Notes under the pieces: model-generated
What the model was told of the DNA's origin: nothing
Seen by the model: only the letters and a program-made list of their open reading frames with translations
Databases searched by the model: none
Made by a program: the position numbers and the translations under genes
DNA from: Cloeon dipterum
Lineage: Eukaryota; Arthropoda; Insecta; Ephemeroptera; Baetidae
Length of the DNA stretch: 64,000 nt
Direction: 5' to 3'
Assembly: GCF_949628265.1 (NCBI RefSeq)
Contig: NC_088790.1
Span: forward strand, 6,452,545-6,516,544
In this document: one piece after another, positions 25,301 through 37,300 of the stretch
How positions within the stretch are numbered: position 1 is the first letter of the stretch
Layout of the letters: the number at the start of each line of letters is the position of its first letter

Positions 25301-28300
25301 TTGGTGCTCGAGGAGGTGGAAGTCGCCTCCGAGCTGCCCCTGCCCCCGCTGCCCTCGGCCCCCAGCGACAACCGGGGGTTACTTTTTGTCCTGCAGGCTG
25401 AAAGGGTCACCAGGCTTAACTCGAAAAACAATAAGGTATATTCTGCGCATTCACGGCGCCCATTTGCAAATTTCAGTCTTTTTAATTCATTGGCCCTGGT
25501 TCACCTTTTTGCGCAACGGTCAAGGGTAAATTAAATCAATAGATTCGTGTTTCACGACGATTTTTCAGTAACAACTACCAACTCACTGCAGAGAAACGCT
25601 GTTTGGTGTTGTCAGTGAAACAAATCAGACTTGTTTTTATCTCGCTTTAAAATAAATAAGTAAACAACTGATGAAAATTTAAAAAAAATAATAATAAATG
25701 ATAACAAATAAATAATGATATTGATTTTTTGTTTACAAATATATTATTATTGCTCTTGATCTGAAAATTCGCTACATCGATTGTAATATTATCTCATAAA
25801 TCCTTGTTCCCTTTTCGCTATGAGAAATCAGTACTTTTTGTTTATTACCATTCTACCGCGGAGATAAGTTTGGGGGAGAAGCGCGCGATAAAAAGTTAGT
25901 GTGCAAGCAGCCAATTCGGTTTGCAGTACTGGCGACGGAATGCTGGGAATTCTTGGCAAAATGTAGATTTGGCGAGTCGAAGCGGAACTTGTAATACTGC
26001 AGTTGTACAAGCGAGTAGAGTTTCTTGTGAACACTTGCATTGTTACGTCGTGAGAGACTAGAAAAGCATTTTTGCGGCTTGCGCGCTCATCACGGCGCTA
26101 ATTGCACGGGCAGTTTCATAAAACGCCAACGATTAGCCGGCTAATCTGATTTCCCTGCACCGGCCTTCGACGCTGTAAATATATGGCGAACCGTTGGACA
26201 ATTTCGAAATTTGCATTTTTAAGTCGGCGAGCATGAACGGCGCTCAGTTATCAGCGCTGAGGATGTGGAAATATTCGCAGCGGTGTGCGAACTGTAATTA
26301 TGCAAAGAGGCTCTCTGTGATTCTCATGTGGCGCTGTCATTGACCTTCGCCTGCGATAATTCGCACTTCAAATTAGCCTGCTGGCGATTAGGGGTACTTA
26401 TTGGCGGAACTAGAAAGGCGTTTAAATTAAGCAAACAGCTGAATGCGTGGCAACTAGTCCGTAAATCGCACTCAGTTTTTCCTTCTGCTATTTCACTAAC
26501 GATGTAGAGAGGATGGTAGCGTCAATCAAGCGTTTATTCTCTTCTAATTGGAGCACTCGCTCTCTAAATTATTCGATCAATCAGTGCCAAGGTGACATTC
26601 AAAGTAAAACAAACAATTGATCAGTTGGAAACGGGGTCTGAATTGCGAGCAAAAGCTTAGCATTGTCACTGAAAACTCTCACCAGGCTGATGAAGTGCTC
26701 TGCTTAATTGGGCGTCAATGAAATCGTGGCGATTTTTTGTACCAGTCGCCGGAGGCAAGTCTATATTTGGTGCTGCGCTGAAGCAGATGGATGCACCCGC
26801 CGCCGCCACCAGTGCGGTTGTGGCTTATTGACTGACTGCCATGTGCACAGCTCACTCTTCTGTTTATTTTTATGGATGGCGCGATCACAATTTCCGATTG
26901 CTGCGGACCATCTTTGAAACCGCACTAGTAGGCAGGAAATTTTTGATACCGTTCCTCCTGCTCGGTGAGAAAGTGAGTGAATGTGAATTTTTGCGCCTCG
27001 CGGTGAAAACGCAGAGACCGTGTAAAATGTGAACATGCATAGCTACGTTCATTTGTACATACTACACAGTGTGAAACTCATCCTCTGATGGAAATTTTAT
27101 GCGCCAGCATGCCAGCATGGCTCGTTTTATTGCGTTGTTGGTGCGAGGAAGCTATCAAAATATGAATGTTATTCTGGTGGAGCCGCTTTTGTGTCTTCCA
27201 TATAATTATCTCGCACCACCTCTTTCTCCCTCGAAGCTCACGCAAAGCTTCTAATCTCTTCAGGATGCTTTTTATGGCTCACCGTTGTAGAAAAACAAAT
27301 CATGTTTACGGCCAAATAAGGCCAAATGCGCAGAATCTCTAAGCTTCGATTTTATTAATAATAATTTTGTTCTTGCTTCACTCTCTGTTGAGATAGATGC
27401 ATTAGAATGTATAGCTAGTAACACATTTCAATGGCATATTGAAGACGGCCCTCTTGTGAATTGTAAATATTATTTTTAAGCACCCTCTTATAAGTGCTCA
27501 GGAATTCCCTGTGATTTAAAATTTCTAAACAAACTGCCAGCCAGCTGAAAAGACCAAAAAGTATGCACGATTTTCCTGCTCCAAAAATAGGCGTCTATAT
27601 ACTCTTACAGCTCAAAGCCAACTCAAAACACTGCATGATAAGGCTCTAGATCTTTATGAATCACCCTGCCGAGATGAACGGCTCTGCTTATATACATTAT
27701 TTTTGTATTATTGGAGCTAATCTATCGAAACAGCTTATCTGATTTAGTAGAGCTGTAAAAATCCTCCGCAGCTCTGGCGTTTAAACAGCCGTCGCATTTT
27801 GTCGCTTGGGCGATGGAGCTTTGACGTCATTATTTTGATGCCGCGCTCGACTAATGAATTGTTAATTGAGTCACCCAGCAAGAGCTCACATTTATTCATG
27901 AAAGAGCCGCCATGTTGCATCAGAGACTGAACTGCCGCCGCGAGCAAGTCACGGCTAAAAAATATTTGCAGACCACTTCAGTGTCATCTTTTAATTTCGT
28001 GTCTGGCTTCTTTTAATTGTTGGTTCAAATTTTTCTTTTTAACGTGTGAAAGTGGGTCGTCTGCAAAACTCAACTTTGAATTAAAAGCTCATTTAACTGT
28101 TCAAAAGAGTTGTTCTAAAGATTATTCTTAAACCTTTCAAATTTAATGCCTCTCTGGGAATTCGGTATGCTTAAAATTAATTTGAGCTCAAGTATTTTTA
28201 AGGCGAAACAAATTTAGTTCCTAGAATTTAAATTGCTTTCGGCTCGGGAATTTTGCAACGTGTGTAATTTGATTAGGCGCTTTCAACGGTCAGTCATTAA

Positions 28301-31300
28301 TTCATATTACTCACACACCACATGGTGAAGCAATTAATTCGCTAATTAGCCGCATCTGCATTCACTCTAGAGCAGCCGCGTTTGTTGTAAACAGCGATTT
28401 CACCCCCCTGGTTGTTGGCTCGCCAGCCCACCGCTTTGATTTAACGCAAAATTTCTTGTCCACCTAATGGACTACAGTATGATTAATTTTTATGAAATTT
28501 ATCATGGAGTTGCGAAAATCCGCTTGAAAAGAGCTGGCGCGCGTTCAGCTGGTGATTTATTTTCAGGGCGTGTCCCTTTTGCTCGTGCTGAGAGCCCTTT
28601 TAATCCAGACTAATTAAATTTCCTGCGCGGCCGTTATTCGGAATTATTTTTATGCAAACAAAGGGACACGCTGCTGATTGTGTGCGAGAAAGAACGGAGT
28701 GAAAAGAGCCGCCAGCCAGACAGCCAACTCTCCAGAGAAAGGTAAACACTTCGGGAGCGGGAGCTTAAAACAATTGGTTCTGATTAAATTCGCACTTGAA
28801 TGAGTGCCACTTATGCGGATAAACAATCGCTTTTCTCCCAGTCCGAATCAAATTCACACAGCCTGCAAGTTTCCAGAGCTTATCATGGAATCGTCAGTGG
28901 CGAGACACGAAAAATCAATTGCGCGCTCGGTGCTGATACTTGATACTCCCACTTTTGCGCCCGTTCATAATGCATTTTTATCGCGAGCAGGGGTGGCCAC
29001 CCCCGACTGCTGCAAATTGAATCTAGCCCCTCTCGTCGGCCAAGGACGACGCGGGAGCACGAGACCAAAAGTCACTTTTATGGCACACCCAGAACTAATA
29101 ACCTTTGCATGGGAGACGCTTTTTGTGGCTTTCGCTGCTGAGCTCCTCCGAGATTATGAAAAAGTTGTGCTCGCCCGCTTATCAGCCAGGACTGCTCGTG
29201 GCGCGTGGAAGCAAAGCTGCTGGAATCCTTTAAAAAGTTGGCCTGCTAGCCAAGCCCAGCAGCGAATTTGGTATCTACAAATTTCATTACGCGCACTCGC
29301 TGCTATGGACTTACGCGAAACGAGGTGGCAAGGAAGTGACACGTTTGCTCCGGAATTTAATTTTCCTTGAGAGAAAAGAAGCAGTTTGGAAATTCTGCTG
29401 CAATGATACGAGATTGCTCGATTTGCATTCCGCGTGCCTCTCTTTAAAACTTTCCGTTGCGTGCCTCTCATTGTCGGCAGTTAGTCAGCCCATCTGTGCA
29501 CAGCGACCCGGAGTACTTAAAAGGTTTGTTGTGCTGGTGAGCACCATTAAGCGGGCTGGTGTATCAGCAGCGCCCAAGCAAGTGGAACATTTTCACACAA
29601 AAGCGCCTTTTCCAGGCCAAAAAACAGGCCTTCTTCGCCCGACTGACTTGATCCAGAAATAAAATTCAACGCTCCTGCGCCGGGTGAAAGACGAGTTGTT
29701 GAAAGGCGCGCGAGAGGAAAACAGCCAGCACACTAGACGGCTTTTTATTTCCATTTCACGTATAATTTGTCGTCTGCCTCGGCTGCCGCTGCTTTAAGGA
29801 CCGCGTCGCTTCGGAAATAAACCGAGGGTTGGTGCTCCGCAGTCTGGGCCGAGGGTCTGCTGATTTGAATCAATAAGCACTCTGCTCTCAACATGAAATC
29901 ATTTCTCTCGTGCAGCTCGATGACAAATTGGATTGTGCCTTGATTGAGCGCATGAATCGCGATGAGAGCGGCTCCTTTGTGGTTTCGTGGGTATCGGTGA
30001 AGGTGGAAAAATAATCCGTGCTCTAATGATACTGTTAGAAGTTAGCACAGAAACTATATACAGACTTTCTACTCACAGAAATTTACTCCGATGGAATGTT
30101 GCTGATGCAACGATATTTTAAAAACGATGTTTTCGTCACTTTCGTTTCTCAAAAGATTTGGAAATTATCTACTGCACTTCCCCACCGAAAAACTTAAAAG
30201 TTAACAGAAAATGTAGATAAAAAGCACTAAAGTAAATAAATAATTAATTTTGTCATAATCTTCTGCAATTGCTTTTCCTTTGAAAGAAAAGAGTAATTTT
30301 ACTGTACAAGTGAGTTGTAAAGCTTAACGGAGGAATGCCAGCTCATTGATGAATGAAAAGGAAAGCCATTTGGAGAGTCAGGTGCAATTCCGTTTAAAAG
30401 GTCTCAGGATTATTAAGATGCACGCGTCTAGACAACCACTGCGCGGCAAGCGAGCTCAACAATGGTGGGTGGCTGCCGACGCTGATTAAAATTTCTCACG
30501 CGTTCCTCGCGGCCTCACTCCCGCACTCACCTTTTTCCGTTTCCTCTCTCGCGACCTGTGGCAAGCCTTAACGCTGCCGCTGGGAGCAGATAGCGCGAAT
30601 GTGATAATCTGCTCCAGCGGAAGAGCGGCATAAAGCAATTTGGCCCTCGCATAACTCTTTTAGCTCGAGAAGAGAGCACGTGACGTCACTAATCAATACT
30701 CTCTCTCCGTCGTTCGTTCCTCGTGCATTCGCTGTGTACATGCACGAGTATTTAATTCCATCATGTATCTATTTACGTGTCCTTGCGCGTCCTTCCTCTT
30801 ATTGCTGAGGCTGCGGATTTTTCCAATGAATGTTTTTTATTGACGCCCCTAGCGCTGTCAGACTCAAGTTCACACCCTTATGTCACCCGTTACGTCATAA
30901 AAAAAAATGCCAGTGGCCCATAGCCTTGTCAGACTTGTGCATATTTTTTATTATATTTCGATCAATTAACTCACATTGCGCTTTTTTGTTACAGTGGGCC
31001 AATGGCCGCCCCCGGAGGAACAAGGGGTGCCGTTCTCCTCAGCTCCTGGGAGATTCTTTGATCACTCCGCCGGCCAAAGACGATGAAATGGAGCATCTTA
31101 AAAATAGCTCCCAGGTAAAATTCTTAGCTTTAATAAAATTCTTCTTTGCTGATACCGTTTGTTTGAGCAGGCTTCAAAAACCGAGCAGGACGATGTCCTA
31201 AACGGCAGGCTAAGCGCAAATAGTGCGCGTTCACATCAGTCTTCCTCTAGCCTAGAAGACGTTAATCAAGGTAATTCTTTATTTCTTTATTTACATTTTG

Positions 31301-34300
31301 ATTACTTTACATTGATTGATTTTTCAGACGTGACTCCTGAAGGACCAAACAGCATGTCATCGACATATCAGGCGTCATGGCTTGCTGATCGAAACCTTTG
31401 GCACAGTGGTCCATCCAGCATTGGAGGCGGCCAGCAAGATGTAGCCAGTGTCATGAGCTTTGCATTCAGTGCAAACTCGGCAAATTCTTCAGAGCTTAGT
31501 GGTCCTGTTAGTGCTAGAAGATCATACAGTCAGCAAACTTTAGGGCCTAAGGTAAATTTCACATGTGGAAAATGGGGAACTTTGGTCTAGTAGAGGTAAA
31601 CCTTTAAGCAGCAAAGAAAACATAATGAAGCCACCTAACGCACTAACATAAGTGCAGCTGTAAAAGTGCAATTTGTGGAGGTACTTTTTAATGAGGTCAT
31701 CTTTGTAGATCAAATGTCATTCATGTGTTACCAAGACACCTGATATGCGTTTGCATTCCACTTTTATATTAAATAATATCCTCAACATGCATTGTTTTAA
31801 TCCTCCTGCTTTCACTCTTGCAAATATCTTTTTAAAATGATCCTGGACTTTTTTTTAGGTGGAGATGGTGTACAGCCTTCTCTCAATGCTTGGCACACAC
31901 AACAAAGATGATATGAGCAAAACTCTGCTGGCAATGAGCTCGTCTCCCGACAGCTGCATTGCAATGAGGCAGTCAGGCTGCTTGCCTATACTGGTGCAGC
32001 TCCTGCATGGTGATGAAAGTTTGAAGACCCGAAAAATAGCAGCTAAAGCCTTGCACAATCTTGTCCACTCCCACCCTGATGACAAAAGAGGCAGAAGGGA
32101 GGCTCGAGTTCTCAAGCTTTTAGAGCAGGTACATTAAACAAAATCAGAAATTATCATTTTTAAATTGTTTTATTTTTGTTAGGTCCGTGATTATTGTGAT
32201 TTGCTGGCAAGTTCAGATGATTTGGACGCGCCTGTTGATGAAGAGGATGACCCTAAGAGGCACCCTGGTCCTACCGTGATCGCTCTAATGAAGCTGTCTT
32301 TTGACGAAGAGCACAGGCACGCCATGTGCCAGCTGGGTGCATTACACGCAGTTGCCCAGCTGATTCAGGCTGATCACGAGGCGCACGGGTCAGACAGCAA
32401 CGACCAGTACTGCATCACCTTGAGAAGGTATGCAGGAATGGCTTTGACCAATCTCACCTTTGGAGATGGCACCAACAAAGCCCTCTTGTGCTCCTTCCAA
32501 GGATTCATGAAAGCTCTTGTAGCCCAGCTTAGGTCACCTAGTGAGGATTTAAGGTATGTACAAATGTTTTAATTAATATTTGGGTCACTCAAATTCAATC
32601 GTGGTACAGACAAGTGACCGCCAGTGTTTTGCGGAATTTGAGCTGGAGAGCAGATCCTGCATCGAAGACGACTCTGCACGAGGTTGGTGCTGTTAGGGGA
32701 CTGATGGAAGCTGCGATGGATGCTAAGAAGGAGTCAACTTTGAAATCCATTTTGTCAGCGCTATGGAATTTAAGTGCTCACTGCAGCGCTAATAAGGCTG
32801 AAATTTGCCAGGTGAATTATTTAGCCTAACTCACAATTAGCAGTCTTGTTATTTATTGATTTATTTTAATATAAATTTGAAAGTTATCCTAATATTAGTT
32901 GGTATATAGTACATATTATTAATTATAATATAAGTTAATTTTTATTATAGGTCGAGGGTGCCTTGGCGCTCTTGGTGCAAATGCTGACCTACAAGAGTCC
33001 CTCTCAAACTCTAGCCATTGTCGAGAATTCTGGTGGCATACTTAGAAACATATCTAGTCACATTGCCATCAGAGAAGATTACCGGGCCATACTGAGGGCG
33101 CATGGCTGCCTTCAGGTGTTGCTGCAGCACTTGAAGAGCCCCTCTCTCACAGTGGTGAGCAATGCCTGCGGGACTCTCTGGAATCTATCCGCGAGGTGTC
33201 CCGAGGACCAAAGGGCTCTTTGGGAGATGGGTGCTGTCGGCATGCTGAAGAGTTTAGTCAACTCTAAGCACAAGATGATTTCGATGGGCTCAAGTGCTGC
33301 TCTGAAAAATCTTCTGGGAGCAAGACCGCCTGGTGCTACTCCGCTTGAGCACCGGAACAGCCAAGGAATGCCGGTGCTGTCTGTGAGGAAACAGAAGGCT
33401 CTGGAGCAGCAGCTGGACCATAATTTGTCAGAGACTTGTGACAATATTGAGCCAGCCAGCCCCAACAAGACGTCTCCATCTTCCAGGTAAATATATTTTC
33501 CTTTTGAGTAAATTCATACAGAGCGCCTGAATTATACTCTGTTTTGAATTGAAGTGTCAAAATTTCTTAATTCGTTTAATACTGACCATACATAATTTTA
33601 AAATAATACTTAATAATTGTATTATTTGACCCAATTGAATCAGTTCTTATCCACCTTACATCATTAACTAATTAATACCATTTCTCTCCTCAGGGACGAC
33701 AAGTATGTTTTTGCAAACACAGAAAGAGAGTTTGACCGAAGACATAGAATGTACCAATCCCTAAACACCGGCAGCACAAGCAAGAGATTCCCACGTTCAG
33801 ACAGCCGAGAGTCTGTGAAAAGCGACTCTGTGTGTGATCGAATGAAAGAGCGTAAAGTAGCTCCCCTCACGACCAACCGCAGCTTGGATTTGCAGCTGAA
33901 TCTGGAGGACAGCGTCCAACAGCCGCAGGCTATTGAAGGCACGCAGAGCGAGGGTGTCACTCCAGAAGATGAAGAGCAAGAATCACTCAAGGAGCAGGTG
34001 TCTGTAGATGACAAAGAAAAAAGTCCAGAGGTAATTTGACTCAAGGGATTTCCGTTATCAAATCAAAATTAATTTATCTCGCTCATCATCAGGTTCGGCC
34101 ACCACAGTACCAAAATTATGTTTACGAGGAAGGAGATTTCCAACCTGTCAACTATGGATTGCAGTTTGCAGAAAAGCATGATGAGAGCAGGCGGTACAAC
34201 AGGATTTACAGTACTTACGCAGAGACTGACTTGGACAACTTTGATCAACCAACTAACTATGGCGAGAGGTAATGTAACAATGGTCTGTTAGTGCTTCTTC

Positions 34301-37300
34301 AAAAATATATCATTTTATCATATAAAAGGTACAAAGAAGATGAGGAGGAGGAGGAGGATGATTATCAACACACAGCAGCTCATGTAGACTCTGTGAAAAC
34401 CTATTGCACAGAAGGAACGCCTCTCGTTTTCTCAACATCTACCTCAATATCTGATCTTAAGGAGGCGGTTGCTAATGAAGAGAAAATAAAAAAAGTTGTC
34501 TCTTCACCAGCAGCTCCCTCTGGCACTATGACATCAGAGAAACGGACACAATACTGCGTTGAAGACACTCCTGTAATAATTTTTGAAAATGTAAATATCA
34601 AAACAATATTTCACTTGACTATTGGTTGCAGATTTGCTTGTCCAGAGGAAGCTCACTCAGCTCTCTTCATTGCTCAGAAGGAGTTGCAGAAAGCATTCCT
34701 GACGTACACCTGGAGGATCCCAAGGTTGACGAACCAGAACCGTCTCCGCCAAAGAGTGTTCCAGAAAAGGTCCTTGAAACTCCTTTGGTGTTCTCAAGGT
34801 GCAGCTCTGTGGCATCGCTGGCCTCGTTTGAGCAGCACTCGATTCATGACGATCGCAGCTCCATTGTCAGCGACTTCAGTAGACTAACATCGGGCATGAT
34901 TTCTCCATCAGAGCTTCCAGATTCTCCAACGCAAACGCAGCCGTCAAGCCCCAAGGCACTCAAAGCTCCCATGCAAATACCGCAAATACCAACTTCAACC
35001 CCAAGAGCTGCTCCCAGAGCTGGTCCTTCTCAACCTCAACCGTCTCCTCGCACAAAGGTATCCTCAGGAAAATCAGTGGAATAACCAGTACTAAAAATGA
35101 ATTTTCCTCTACTAGGTCACTCAAGGTGAAGAAGACGAGGAGAAACAGGACAAAGAGAAGGAGTTGGCGACAGTTAGTGAAGAAGAGGAAGGTGGCGACG
35201 AAGACGATGGAGGTCTATTGGACGCCTGCATTTCTATTGGCCAGCAGCGCGTCACGTCCACAGCTCCAAGGCCTCGGATCGCAAGGCAGAAGATCAGCGT
35301 CAGCGGAGTCCCCACCCGGAATCCTGGAGTCCCCATCCGGAATCCCGGAGTCCCCATCCGGAATACTGGAATCCCCACCCGGATTCCCCGTCGCCTACCT
35401 CAAGCCCAGCCAGTGTCTTTTGACGCCTGCGCTGATACTGTGCAGACATTCTGCACGGAAGACACTCCCATCAGTCACGCTAGCTCGCATTCTAACCTCT
35501 CAGTATGCTAATTTTCAATGAATTTTGCGAAAAATTTTCTCATTGCGCATTGTATTCCAGGATCTCTTATCTCGTGGAAGTGTAGATGGCGATTCACTTG
35601 TCGATGAAGCTATAAAGAATGCCAGTACTCAAGTTAGTTCCGCGGAAAGTTCAATGTCTGATGATAACGAACACATCCTTGCCGAATGCATACAGTCAGG
35701 GATGCCAAAGGCTAAAGGCAGTGCAAAGCGGAAGCGACCGACTAGAACAGCTTTCAGGGACGAAGTCAAAACGTTTGCTGTGGAGGACACGCCCTTTGAT
35801 CTCTCAACAGCAACCTCATTGAGCGACCTCACCATGAATTCTGCTCCCAGGATTGTTGAAGGACAGTGCTACACCCCCATTAGGTAGTCTATGGAAATTT
35901 TGTTCCCATCAATGTAATTTAAATCCCTCTTTTCAATAGATATGCAACTGAAGACACACCTGCCGCATTTTCCCATGCATCGTCATTGAGTTCTTTGCAT
36001 ATTGAAGACGGTGAAGTCTGCAAACCTCTTGGTGAAGCTTGGGGCATCAACAACGCAGCCGCAAGTTCTGCCTCAGAGGAAGTGGTCACCGTGGTTTCAC
36101 GGAACGGCTCTCTGAGCTCCCTCAGCGCTGACAATGAGTCTCTAGGCGCAGAACCTAGTCCCTCTGACAAAGCGCTTTTGGAGCAGTGCATTAGCATGGG
36201 AATGAGCAAAAGCAAGGGCGATCTCTTTACCAGACCCAAGCGCAAAACCAGCACTACCAAAGCCGTTTCTCCAGGTATATACACACACACCCAGCAAATG
36301 AACATGAATAGCGTGCTAATATTTTAATTTTTTTCTACTCTTATAGATCTTATCAAAGACTTAGACTTGGCAACTCCCACCAACCCCACCTTCGACACCC
36401 TCTCGGAGGAGGCTAAAAACGTGATTGCGACCGCCATTAATATTACGGCGGCTGAAGACATCGTCACCCCCACCGCTGTAGGAGGAGAGACAACTTCCTC
36501 CTCTAGCAAAACGACGCCAGACGATGTTGTTCAACCCTCAAAAGTAATGACTGACACTTGGACTGCAGACTCGCCTCTCTCAGTTTCATTCCCAAGTCTA
36601 AGTGGGAGTGTACCGCTGGCATCCTCGCAGGATGAGGATAAAATTGAGGTAAGAAATTAAAATGGTAACTCAAAATTGCGAAAATTGCATGTTTTTTTAA
36701 ACTTTTAGTTAAATCTTCAATTTTTATTTTTCTGTTATACTTGGACCTGACTAGAAATCCTGATTAGAGACCTTTAAATTTTGTTCTGATCAATGATTTT
36801 TTGAACAGGTTTATTTATTGAAAATATCAATTACGTGATTTCAATTTATCTAAAGCAAAAATTGTTCAAAAGAGAGGCAAACTGTTAGAAAGAAATATTT
36901 AAATGTAAATAATTTGATAAATTTTTAATTGTAGTTTATTCTCACATTTTGTCAAATGCATTCATCTTATAGCGTGTCATTAATATATCAAATATTTTTA
37001 TTTTGTTAGTTATAAGTCTATTTTGTAAATAATAATTTTAATAAAAATTAATTTATTGAACTTTTGGCAGTCCCTGCCGTCCGATGTATGCACTCCACAA
37101 ACTTAAACAAAAAATTGACTCTAGTAATGTTAAAAAATTTCGGTTTATAATCTAATATTTTTTAAATTTGTAGCCTTGCATGCTATCCTGCACCTATGCT
37201 GAAGTTCTTTCTTGATTTAAAAATATTAAAATGTACTGCTAGACTTAATCTTTAATTTGAAAAAAATATGCAAAATTTGGCATTATAAAATGTGCTCTGG

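Noticed and set aside
28804..29370. 188-codon frame in an Apc intron
   Set aside because: No recognisable family, no acceptor/donor pair that fits Apc phases, minus-strand frames equally open.
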